DNA from: Occultella glacieicola
GTDB lineage: Bacteria > Actinomycetota > Actinomycetes > Actinomycetales > Beutenbergiaceae
DNA: 64,000 bases
Direction of reading: 5' to 3'
NCBI RefSeq assembly: GCF_004353825.1
Contig: NZ_SMNA01000001.1
Location: 62,001-126,000, forward strand
The position numbers and the translations under genes were made by a program. Within the stretch, counting starts at the first letter, position 1. Each line of letters begins with the position of its first letter. Positions 8,665 through 16,231 of the stretch are shown here, in pieces. The notes under the pieces are model-generated. The model did no database searches. It was not told the origin of the DNA and worked only from the letters and a program-made list of their open reading frames with translations.

Positions 8665-9413
8665 GAAACATCCTCCTGTGCCTGGCCGAGGTCGCTCTCG
8701 GGCCGGTTGTTGGCTCGATCGTCGTCGGTGACGAGGACGTACGAGGTCTGCATCGTGTGCATGGCACGCACGCGTGCGGTCAGGCGCGCGTTCAGGTCCG
8801 GCAGGCTCTCGCCGGCCCGCGCCCGCACGGGTTTGCCGACGATCACCTTGACCGGCATCCGGCCGGGCTTCGGCCACGCCGCGCCCACCGGCATCGCGTC
8901 GAACGCGCCGACCAGGGCCACCGGGATCAGCGGCACGTGCAGCGAGCGCGCGAGCGCGGCGGCGCCGGGCTTGAACGAGGCCATCTCCCCGGTCCGGGAC
9001 CGGGTGCCCTCCGGGAAGATCAGGAGCGGAACGCCCTGGCGGAGCAGGGACACCGACAGCCCGGCGCCCTTGCCGCGGTTGCTGCCTCGCTCGACGGGGT
9101 AGGAGTTGAAGAAGAACGAGGTGAGGGTGCTGCGCCACTTCTGCCGGTAGAAGTAGTCGGCGGCGGTCGCCGTGGCCAGGTTCTTCGTGACCCGGTACGG
9201 CAGCGCCGTGATGCACAGGGGCGCGTCGAGGTGACTGGAGTGGTTGGCCACGAGGATGAACGGTCCGTCGATCCCGGCCAGGTGCCGCTCGCCCTCGACC
9301 GTCACCCGGGTGTTCGCGAAGATCACCGGTCGAAGGATCAGCCGCTGAGCCACGTAGCGAAACCAGCGGTGCCACGCGCGGTGATACCGAGCGGTTCTGC
9401 GCTGTGCGCTCAT
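8661..9413 (-). CDS. 1-acyl-sn-glycerol-3-phosphate acyltransferase-like protein (PlsC family)
   Basis: A 250-residue lysophospholipid acyltransferase. Motif I is NHSSHLDAP with His58 and Asp63 (HX4D), and motif III is FPEGTRS at 133-139. It transfers an acyl chain to a (lyso)phosphatidate or DHAP-type acceptor at the membrane. In this operon it could make the acyl-DHAP used by the AGPS-like enzyme, or acylate 1-alkyl-glycerol-3-phosphate at sn-2. Both ends overlap neighbours by four bases (ATGA at 9410-9413 and 8661-8664), which points to stoichiometric translation. It is not obviously the housekeeping PlsC. Confidence 0.88.
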   Translation of the reverse strand: MSAQRRTARYHRAWHRWFRYVAQRLILRPVIFANTRVTVEGERHLAGIDGPFILVANHSSHLDAPLCITALPYRVTKNLATATAADYFYRQKWRSTLTSFFFNSYPVERGSNRGKGAGLSVSLLRQGVPLLIFPEGTRSRTGEMASFKPGAAALARSLHVPLIPVALVGAFDAMPVGAAWPKPGRMPVKVIVGKPVRARAGESLPDLNARLTARVRAMHTMQTSYVLVTDDDRANNRPESDLGQAQEDVS

Positions 9414-10207
9414 CGGCGTCCCTTCTTGATCAGGGCGGTGGCCCTGTTCACCAACGGTCGCGGCGCGTGTCGGGCACCCCAGGCGAGGAGCTTGAACCGC
9501 CGCGACGGGATCGACCTGGTCCGGCCCCGGTCCACATCGGCGAGGCAGTCGGCCACGAGTCGGTCCGCATCGAGCCACAGTACCGAGGGGATCGAGTTCG
9601 TGCGGATCGCGGCGCGCTCGTGGAACTCGGTGCGCACCCATCCCGGCAGCAGGGTCATCACCGTGACGCCGGTGCCGGCCAGTTCGATGCCGAGCCCCTC
9701 CGAGTAGGAGTTCACCCACGCCTTGATCGCCGAGTAGGAGCCCATCGGGATCAGGCCGGCCACCGAGGCGACGTTGATGATGAGGCCACTGCCCCGCTGC
9801 GTCATCGCCCGACCGGCGGCGCCGCCGAGCACGAGCACACCGCCCACCATGAGGTCGATCGCCTGCAGGTGGGGGCTGGGGTCCTCGCTGATCAGCGGCG
9901 TGTGCACGCCGTGGCCGGCGTTGTTGACGAGCACGGTCACCGGCACGTCCGTCCGGGTCAGCCGCGCCACGGCGAGGTCGACGCCGTCGGGCTCGGCGAG
10001 GTCCGCCGTCAGGGTCTCGACCGTGATCCCGAACTCGTGCCGCAGGTCCGCCGCGGTGGAGTCCAGCCGCTGGGCGTCGCGGGCCACGAGGACCAGGTCG
10101 AGCCCTCGGCCCGCGAGGCCCTTGGCGAACGCCAGGCCGATGCCGGACGTGCCACCGGTGACCATCGCGGTGCCGGTCAGCGGTGAGTTCTCGGCGGCGG
10201 ACGTCAT
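9410..10207 (-). CDS. Short-chain dehydrogenase/reductase in the lipid operon
   Basis: A 265-residue classical SDR. The cofactor motif TGGTSGIG is at 17-24, NNAG is near 95-98, and the catalytic Ser148, Tyr158 and Lys162 (YSAIK) are present. The closest family flavour is the long-chain DltE/YqjQ-type SDR. By context, a role as acyl- or alkyl-DHAP reductase, which makes the glycerol-phosphate ether, is attractive, but a ketoacyl or aldehyde substrate is equally compatible with the sequence. It is coupled through ATGA overlaps to the acyl-reductase fusion before it and the acyltransferase after it. Confidence 0.85.
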   Translation of the reverse strand: MTSAAENSPLTGTAMVTGGTSGIGLAFAKGLAGRGLDLVLVARDAQRLDSTAADLRHEFGITVETLTADLAEPDGVDLAVARLTRTDVPVTVLVNNAGHGVHTPLISEDPSPHLQAIDLMVGGVLVLGGAAGRAMTQRGSGLIINVASVAGLIPMGSYSAIKAWVNSYSEGLGIELAGTGVTVMTLLPGWVRTEFHERAAIRTNSIPSVLWLDADRLVADCLADVDRGRTRSIPSRRFKLLAWGARHAPRPLVNRATALIKKGRR

Positions 10208-12471
10208 CGTCGGCCCGATCCGGTGAGGCTGCGCAGAACCGGGGAGAACCGCCCCTCGGCGGTCGTCGTCCAGCTGTGCACCGGCCAGCGCTTCTCCTTG
10301 GCGTACCGGTACAGGGAGGAGTCGGGGTTGACCACGTTCGGGTGGCCGACCACCTCCAGCCAGGGACGGTCGGAGTAGGTGTCGCCGTAGGCGTAGGAGC
10401 CGGCGAGGTCGACGCCGGAGTCCCGGGCGTACCGGGTCAGCCAGGTGGCGCGGGCCTCGTCCACGAGCGGGGAGGTGGCCAGGTGCCCGGTCCAGCGGCC
10501 GTCGGAGTCCTTCTCCATCTCGCCGGCCACGATCACGTCGAACATGTCCGAGAGCGGCTCCACGAACACGTCGATCTGCCCGGTGACCAGGACGGTTCGG
10601 TGCCCTGCGGCGCGGTGTTCCGCGATCCGCTCGGTCGCTTCGGCGAGCACCCTGGCCCGCAGCGACGGGGTCACCTTCCGCGCGATGATGTCGCGCAGCG
10701 CGGCCTCATTGACCCCCTCGTACCGGCGCATGAAACTGCGGATGAAGTCGCCGCGGTCACGCCACTCGGCCTGCAGGTAGGTCCCGGAGTTGGCGACCAT
10801 GCCGCCGAGCTCACGCAGTGCCTGGCCCGAACCCTTCGCGGCGAGCTCGACCCACACGTAGTGCTCGATCAGGCTGGCCGCGGCCACGGTGCCGTGCAGG
10901 TCGAACACGGCGAGCACGTCGGTGCGCTGCGGGAGGGCACGCTTGGTGGCGCCACCGGAGGAACCACGCCGGCTACGGGACCGCATCAGGCCGGGGACCT
11001 TCGGGACGTGCACCTCCATCATGTAGTAGTCCCAGTCGATCGCCGTGACGTCGAAACCGTGGGACTCGCGCCGCTCCGGCGGCACGGTCTCGTGCAGCGC
11101 ACGGGTGTTCGCGTCGTCGAAGACGACCTCGGTCTGGGTGTACGGCTTGTAGAGGTCCGTGAACTTGCGCAGGGTGCCGAGGTCGCGCTTCGCCTTGAAG
11201 ACGGCGGAGATCCAGCCGCGGGTGCGGTCGTTCGCGGGCAGCCGGCCGACGGCCCGGTCGGCCAGGTCGACGGCGAGTTCCCGGCGGCGCAGGCTGCGCT
11301 CGACTGCGGGTCCGTTCGGGAACGTCCAGTTCGGCACCTGCACGGTGCTGCCCTCGTCGTCCAGGAGCGGGTGGGCGCTGAAGTACTCCCGGATCATCGA
11401 GACCATCCGCCCGAACCGCAGCGGGTTCCGGATGCCGGAGGCCACCTGGTAGTAGCGGGGCTCGCCGACGGCCGAGGGCGCGGCGGCCGCGGCGAGGATG
11501 GCGTTGACGACGTGGTCGACCGGGATCACGTCCAGGATCGTGTCCGCGAGCGCGGGGAACTCGGGCAGCATGCCGCGCCCGTAGGCCGCGATCAGGGGGT
11601 CGGCGACCTTGAACCCGTCGATCCAACCCGGGTAGGGGTGGCTGAGCGAGCTCTCGATGATCGTGGGCCGGACCACGGAGAGCCGGTGCTCGGCCCCCCA
11701 CAGCTCCTCGGCGACCCGTTCCCCGAGCGCCTTGGTGAAGGTGTAGACGTCCGGCCAGCCGAGGGACTGGGCGCGCGTGCGCCCGGCGTCCTGGAGCCGC
11801 TCGGTGACCCAGGCCTCGCGGGCCTCCTCGGCCGCCTGGGCGACGGCCTGGGCGCCCGCGCGGCGGTGCACGGACCGGGCCTTCTCGAGGAGCTTGCCGA
11901 GGACCTCCGGCCGTCGGGACGCGGCCTCGACCTCCGCCCGGGCGGCCAGGGCCCGGGTCATCTCCTCGGTGCGGTCCACCCCGTGGTCGAGGGATCGCTC
12001 CTCGGCGACCCCCTTGCGCAGCCCGGCGACGTAACAGGTGGAGACGTGCACCACGTGCGGGTCGGAGCCGGACTCCAGCAGCGCCGTGTACAGGGACACC
12101 GGGCCGCCGACGTTGTCACGGAACGCGTCGTCGATCGGCATGTCGAAGGACACGCTCGATGCGGAGTGGATGACGACGTCGATGTCGCCCGGCAGCGCCG
12201 GCACGTCGCCGAGGTCACCGGCCAGGACGGTGACCCGACCCGCGGCGGTCGCGACGCCGTCGTCCCCCACGCGCTCGCGCCACGCGGAGAACACGGGCTT
12301 CCTCAGCAACTTGTCCACGCGCATCTGCGCGGTCAGGGCGCCGCGCGGCCGGACCAGCAGGCTGATCCGGGTGGTGGGGTAGGTCGAGAGCAGCTTCTCC
12401 AGGACGGCCTGGCCGACGAAGCCGGTGGCGCCCGTGATGAGCACGTGGGCGTTGTTCAAAGGGTCGGACAC
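10204..12471 (-). CDS. Fatty acyl-CoA reductase fused to a HAD-IB domain
   Basis: A 755-residue fusion starting at GTG 12471. Residues 1-500 are a fatty acyl-CoA reductase: ITGATGFVG at 12-20, active site YTFTK (Tyr243, Lys247), and a FAR_C-like segment with KPYTQTEVVFDDANTRAL. Such enzymes reduce acyl-CoA or acyl-ACP to an aldehyde or alcohol with NADPH. Residues 520-755 are a HAD-IB domain, but motif I reads VFDLHGT: the nucleophile Asp524 is kept while the general acid/base Asp is His526 (codon CAC). The usual motif III lysine is also not evident (DEARATWL). GDTYSDRPWL keeps motif IV. The HAD part may therefore not be a normal phosphatase. It overlaps the SDR by ATGA. Confidence 0.87.
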   Translation of the reverse strand: MSDPLNNAHVLITGATGFVGQAVLEKLLSTYPTTRISLLVRPRGALTAQMRVDKLLRKPVFSAWRERVGDDGVATAAGRVTVLAGDLGDVPALPGDIDVVIHSASSVSFDMPIDDAFRDNVGGPVSLYTALLESGSDPHVVHVSTCYVAGLRKGVAEERSLDHGVDRTEEMTRALAARAEVEAASRRPEVLGKLLEKARSVHRRAGAQAVAQAAEEAREAWVTERLQDAGRTRAQSLGWPDVYTFTKALGERVAEELWGAEHRLSVVRPTIIESSLSHPYPGWIDGFKVADPLIAAYGRGMLPEFPALADTILDVIPVDHVVNAILAAAAAPSAVGEPRYYQVASGIRNPLRFGRMVSMIREYFSAHPLLDDEGSTVQVPNWTFPNGPAVERSLRRRELAVDLADRAVGRLPANDRTRGWISAVFKAKRDLGTLRKFTDLYKPYTQTEVVFDDANTRALHETVPPERRESHGFDVTAIDWDYYMMEVHVPKVPGLMRSRSRRGSSGGATKRALPQRTDVLAVFDLHGTVAAASLIEHYVWVELAAKGSGQALRELGGMVANSGTYLQAEWRDRGDFIRSFMRRYEGVNEAALRDIIARKVTPSLRARVLAEATERIAEHRAAGHRTVLVTGQIDVFVEPLSDMFDVIVAGEMEKDSDGRWTGHLATSPLVDEARATWLTRYARDSGVDLAGSYAYGDTYSDRPWLEVVGHPNVVNPDSSLYRYAKEKRWPVHSWTTTAEGRFSPVLRSLTGSGRR

Positions 12472-12491
12472 CCCGGTTACTGTACGCGGGG

Positions 12492-13295
12492 TCACCGGTG
12501 CCGTGCTCCCCGGGACGCGAAGCGTCCGAGGGCCTGCCGGATCGGGTGTGCGCCGGCCAGCCCCGGCAGTGCGGCGACCTGGCTGTCCGCGGCGTCGATG
12601 TCGGCGCGCACGGACGGGTCCGCGAACAGGTACCGCAGGACCGGTTGGACGTAGCCGGGGGCGCCGTAGCGGGAGCCGGGCCACCGCCAGGTCCGCACGG
12701 CGCGCCGCCCGAGACGGCCCGCGGCGGGGGAGGCGGCGAGCCGGTCGGAGGCCTCGTCGACGTAGAACTCCACGTGCCGGTCCTTGATCGCCACGATCGG
12801 GTCGATCACCGCGCCCAGGCGTGGCTCCAGCTGCCCGGCCCGCGCGTAGCTCGCGCGGGCCACCAGGCTGTCCAGGAGCCCGACGGCCATGTGTCCCGCC
12901 ACGATGTCGCTGCCGAGCAGGTTCGTGCGGATCGCGTCCGCGGTCGGGCTCACCCGGTCGTCCCAACTGCGACGCAACTCGCCCAGCTTCGTGCTGTGGG
13001 CCACCTCGGTGTGGTTGTTCTCGTCGAGCACGGCCTCGAGGGCGTCGGCGATCCAGTACTCCTCATAGGCCCAGGTGGTCAGGAAGGCGGTGACCCGGGA
13101 CTCGGCGTGCGTGGGGGTGACGAGCAGATCCCGCATCAGCCGCAGGGTGCCGCGTTCGACCTGTTGCAGGTGCCGCAGCGTGAGCAGGGTGTTCGTGCCG
13201 AGTCCCTGCAGGGCGGCCAGGTCGAGGTCCTTGCGGCGCAGCGACCGGGGGGTGCGGGTGTAGGAGCGCACGTCGAAGCCGGCGGAGTCGGACAT
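12492..13295 (-). CDS. Ferritin-like paralogue lacking most diiron ligands
   Basis: A 267-residue helical protein clearly paralogous to its upstream neighbour: both share a DLDL start, an RDxLVT--H segment and the same helix spacing. The metal ligands are largely lost. Glu47 and Glu79 remain, but the EExxH histidine is Ile82 (YEEYWI), the third-helix Glu is Ser143, and ExxH has become KDRH (Lys171). It is probably a non-catalytic partner subunit. ATG 13295 is taken as start. An in-frame GTG at 13367 overlaps the previous stop as GTGA and would add 24 residues, mostly Gly, Pro, Ser, Arg and Ala; coupling favours it, protein composition does not. Confidence 0.75.
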   Translation of the reverse strand: MSDSAGFDVRSYTRTPRSLRRKDLDLAALQGLGTNTLLTLRHLQQVERGTLRLMRDLLVTPTHAESRVTAFLTTWAYEEYWIADALEAVLDENNHTEVAHSTKLGELRRSWDDRVSPTADAIRTNLLGSDIVAGHMAVGLLDSLVARASYARAGQLEPRLGAVIDPIVAIKDRHVEFYVDEASDRLAASPAAGRLGRRAVRTWRWPGSRYGAPGYVQPVLRYLFADPSVRADIDAADSQVAALPGLAGAHPIRQALGRFASRGARHR

Positions 13296-13363
13296 GAACG
13301 GCATCCGGGCGCCGGCAGCACCCACCGGGCGACCGGGGCCGCCGGACCCGCGGGACGGCCCGC

Positions 13364-14158
13364 TCACGCCGCCACGCCGCGGGCGTCGAGGGCGTCGGCG
13401 AAGATGGTCAGGCCCTCCATGCCGGGCAGTCGGCCGATGTGACGGTCGATCGCGTTGATCTCCTTGCGACCCTCCGCGCCTCCGAACAGGTGACCCATCA
13501 CGTGGGTCACCTCGTCGTCGGTCATGATCCCCGAACCCACCGGTGCCCACGCGTTCTTCAGGGCGAACCGGGCGAGCTTCTGCGCCTTCGGGTTGCCGGC
13601 GAGCCGGGCCTTCGCCTGGGTCGCGTAGAACGCCACGTGCCGGGACTCCTGGGCGGCGATCCGCCGGAGCAGCTCGGCCAGGGACGGGTGCCCCTCGAGC
13701 ACACCGAGACGCTTGTAGGCGGCCGCCGCGGACCACTCGTTGGCGGCCCCCCAGAGCATGTGCACGGCCACGAAGTCCTTGCCGACGATGTTGCTGAGCA
13801 GGGACTGCTTCACCGGCGCGAGCCGGTCCCGCCAGCCGAGCTTGACCCGGCGGTCCTTGAGCTGGTCGTAGTTCACGGTCACCCCGTGCAGGGAGAGCAC
13901 GTGCGCGAGTGCCTCCCCGTGCCAGAACTCCTCGCGGTTCCACATGGTCATGAAGGCGTTCACCTCGCCCTCCCCGTGGGAGCGGGTGACCAGCATGTCC
14001 CGCAGGTAGCACACGGTGTGGTACTCGACGTCGCACATGTACCGCAACGTCCGGATCGACTCCGGCGGCAGCGGGTTCTCGCGGAAGTTGTCGAGGTCGA
14101 GGTCCTCCCAGTTGACCCGCACGGAGTCCTGGGTGAACTTGTCGATATCAAAAGCCAT
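13364..14158 (-). CDS. Diiron ferritin-like protein, desaturase/oxygenase-like
   Basis: A 264-residue helical protein with a complete carboxylate-bridged diiron set: Glu45 (VEYHT), Glu77 and His80 (REEFWH), Glu141 (NEW), and Glu171 and His174 (ESRH). This E, ExxH, E, ExxH spacing matches acyl-ACP desaturases and related oxygen-activating ferritin-like enzymes. No membrane segment is seen. As the first gene of the ether-lipid operon it could desaturate or hydroxylate an acyl or alkyl chain; formation of a plasmalogen vinyl ether is an attractive but untested idea. AAGGG precedes ATG 14158. A palindromic operator lies 71 bp upstream. Confidence 0.8.
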   Translation of the reverse strand: MAFDIDKFTQDSVRVNWEDLDLDNFRENPLPPESIRTLRYMCDVEYHTVCYLRDMLVTRSHGEGEVNAFMTMWNREEFWHGEALAHVLSLHGVTVNYDQLKDRRVKLGWRDRLAPVKQSLLSNIVGKDFVAVHMLWGAANEWSAAAAYKRLGVLEGHPSLAELLRRIAAQESRHVAFYATQAKARLAGNPKAQKLARFALKNAWAPVGSGIMTDDEVTHVMGHLFGGAEGRKEINAIDRHIGRLPGMEGLTIFADALDARGVAA

Positions 14159-14228
14159 CAGGGTGTGCCCTTCACTCCCGGTGCTGCACGTGACGGTCAG
14201 CCAGGCGCCGTAGGCCCGGGGCGGGTGA

Positions 14229-14249
14229 ACGCTACACGGACTGTAGCGT
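14229..14249. promoter_or_regulatory. Palindromic operator of the ether-lipid operon
   Basis: A perfect inverted repeat, ACGCTACA and TGTAGCGT separated by CGGAC, lies in the 134-bp gap between the TetR gene and the diiron gene. TACA/TGTA half-sites are typical of TetR/AcrR operators. On the minus strand the sequence TACAGT within it could serve as a -10 element, so binding would block transcription. Confidence 0.6.
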
Positions 14250-14292
14250 CTTGCGGTCCGAGCCTACGACCTCGACGGGAGTTCGTGCCACA

Positions 14293-14862
14293 TCAGTCTT
14301 CGGATGGGTCCGACGTCGCCTGCAGGGAGATCCGGAGGGTGGCCACGACGGAGTCCGTCCAGCCCGCCGGGAACGTTCCGGAGTGGGCGAACCGAGCCGC
14401 GACGGCGCCGAGGAGCAGGTCGACGGCGACCTCGATGTCCGCGTCCGGGCGGACCTGCCCGGTGGCGACCCCGTCACGCAGCCGCGCGACCGCGAGCGCG
14501 ATCCGCGGCCGCAGCAGTTTGTCCCGGATGAGTTCCACCTGGTTCTGGTCCTCGCTCTGCACCAGGCCGAGGAACACGCCCGAGCCCGGGCCACCCTCCA
14601 GGGTCGCGATCAGGGACTCCACGGCGGCGCGCATGTCCCTCCAGACGTCATCGCCGGGTTCGAGCACGCGGGAGGCCATGTGGTCGCCGAGCGCTGCGGC
14701 GAGCACCGCGTCGCGGTCCTTGTGACGCCGGTAGATGGTGGTCCTGGCCACGCCGGACTCGGCCGCGACCGCCTCGACGGTCACGGCCAGGGGACCGTGG
14801 GTCCGCAGCAGGTTCATCGCCGCCGCGTAGATGCGACGGTCGACCTCCTCGCGGCGCGACAT
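14293..14862 (-). CDS. TetR/AcrR family regulator of the ether-lipid operon
   Basis: A 189-residue TetR-type repressor. The N-terminal HTH is recognisable (TVEAVAAESGVARTTIYRRH, residues 27-46) and the C-terminal part is an all-helical ligand domain resembling TetR_C. It lies directly upstream of, and on the same strand as, the six-gene lipid operon, with a perfect 8-bp-arm palindrome in the gap. The likely role is a repressor released by a fatty acyl or alcohol ligand; this is inferred from position, not shown. HPr ends only 5 bases before its ATG, so it may share the HPr transcript. Confidence 0.87.
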   Translation of the reverse strand: MSRREEVDRRIYAAAMNLLRTHGPLAVTVEAVAAESGVARTTIYRRHKDRDAVLAAALGDHMASRVLEPGDDVWRDMRAAVESLIATLEGGPGSGVFLGLVQSEDQNQVELIRDKLLRPRIALAVARLRDGVATGQVRPDADIEVAVDLLLGAVAARFAHSGTFPAGWTDSVVATLRISLQATSDPSED

Positions 14863-14867
14863 CCGGG

Positions 14868-15134
14868 TCAGGCGTCGAGGTCGCTGGCGAGCAGTTCGGC
14901 CAGTTCGTCGAGGACGCGTTCGGCGCGGGGCCCGTCCGCATGCAGCGTGACCTTGTCCCCGTACTTCGCACCGATGGTCATCACCCCGAGGATGCTCGCG
15001 GCATCCTGGGGGACCGACCCGTTCTTGGAGATCCGCACCGAGATGCCGGAATCCTCGGCCGCCCGCGTGAAGATCGCCGCCGGGCGGGCATGCAGTCCCA
15101 CCGGCGAACCAATCGTCGCCGTGCGCTCAGCCAT
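14868..15134 (-). CDS. ptsH: Phosphocarrier protein HPr
   Basis: An 88-residue HPr. The phosphorylated His15 sits in GLHARPA, and the regulatory-serine region is kept as ASILGVM (Ser47). HPr passes phosphate from enzyme I to sugar-specific EIIA components of the PTS. The usual ptsI partner is not in this window. AAGGAT precedes ATG 15134. It is followed closely by the TetR gene and preceded by a short gap after the PHP protein. Confidence 0.93.
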   Translation of the reverse strand: MAERTATIGSPVGLHARPAAIFTRAAEDSGISVRISKNGSVPQDAASILGVMTIGAKYGDKVTLHADGPRAERVLDELAELLASDLDA

Positions 15135-15173
15135 CGTCGGATCCTTCGTGGGTGTGGGGCTTGGACCCCTAAT

Positions 15174-16190
15174 CTACCCGTTCGCCGACGTCCATTCGAG
15201 CAGTGCCGGGGCCGCCCACGCGTTCACGATCCGGTCCGGCGTGAGCCCCGCCGCGGCGGCCCGCGCGCACCCGTGGTCGAGCAGGTCGAGCTGGCCGGGG
15301 GCGTGCGCGTCGGAGTCGATCGCGAACAGGCACTCCATCTCGACGGCGAGGTGGAGCAGCCGGGTGGGTGGGTCCCGTCGTTCGGGGCGTGAGTTGATCT
15401 CCACGGCGACCCCGAACCGGCGGCAGGCCTCGAAGACGAGCTCGGCGTCGAACTCCGACTCCGGCCGGGTGCCCCGCGCGCCCAGGACCCGGCGCCCGGT
15501 GCAGTGCCCGAGCACGTCGACGCGCGGGTTCGCGATCGCGGTGACCATCCGCCGGGTCATCTGCTCGGCCGGCATCCGCAGGGCGGAGTGGACGCTCGCG
15601 ACCACGATGTCGAGGGAGTCGAGGAGGTCCGCCTCGCCGTCGAGCGTGCCGTCCTCGAGGATGTCCACCTCCACCCCGGTGAGGATGCGGAACGGGGCCA
15701 GCTCGGCGTTCAGCGCGGCCACCTGCTCGATCTGCGCGCGCAGGCGCTCCGGGGAGAGCCCGCGCGCCACGGTCAGCCGCGGCGAGTGGTCGGTCAGGGC
15801 CAGGTAGGAGTGGCCGAGGTCGATCGCGACGGCGGCCATCTCGGTGATCGGGCTCCCACCGTCGGAGGCGTCGGAGTGGGTGTGCAGGTCGCCGCGAAGC
15901 CAGCCGCGCACCTGCTCGGCACCGTCGACGAGGGGCCCGGCGGCACGCTCCAGGTCCGCCAGGTACTGCGGCACCTCACCGCGTGCGGCCGCCATCGCGA
16001 CACCGGCCGTGCGGGGGCCGACGTCGGGCAGGTCCGTCAGCGTGCCGGCGGCGAGGTGGTCGGCGAGCTCGTCGGGGTCGAGGCCGCGCAGGCGGCGCGC
16101 CGCCCGGCGGAACGCCTGGATCCGGTGGGTGTCCGCGAGGTCGCGCTCGAGGAGGAACGCCACCCGTTCCAGCGCATCGATCGGATCCAC
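15174..16190 (-). CDS. PHP domain protein with N-terminal helix-hairpin-helix
   Basis: A 338-residue protein starting at GTG 16190. Residues 1-75 resemble the N-terminal and HhH region of family X DNA polymerases (LPDVGPRTAGVA), and residues 100-335 are a PHP phosphoesterase domain (DLHTHSD at 101-107, LTDHS, GVEVDIL, GHCTGR and DSDAHAP supply metal ligands). The polymerase palm and fingers of PolX are absent, so it is a PolX-like protein without the polymerase. The likely role is a metal-dependent phosphoesterase or nuclease, possibly in DNA repair. Confidence 0.88.
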   Translation of the reverse strand: MDPIDALERVAFLLERDLADTHRIQAFRRAARRLRGLDPDELADHLAAGTLTDLPDVGPRTAGVAMAAARGEVPQYLADLERAAGPLVDGAEQVRGWLRGDLHTHSDASDGGSPITEMAAVAIDLGHSYLALTDHSPRLTVARGLSPERLRAQIEQVAALNAELAPFRILTGVEVDILEDGTLDGEADLLDSLDIVVASVHSALRMPAEQMTRRMVTAIANPRVDVLGHCTGRRVLGARGTRPESEFDAELVFEACRRFGVAVEINSRPERRDPPTRLLHLAVEMECLFAIDSDAHAPGQLDLLDHGCARAAAAGLTPDRIVNAWAAPALLEWTSANG

Positions 16191-16231
16191 GGCTCGACGC
16201 TACCCGGCGGCACCGGTCGCGTCGATGCCGG

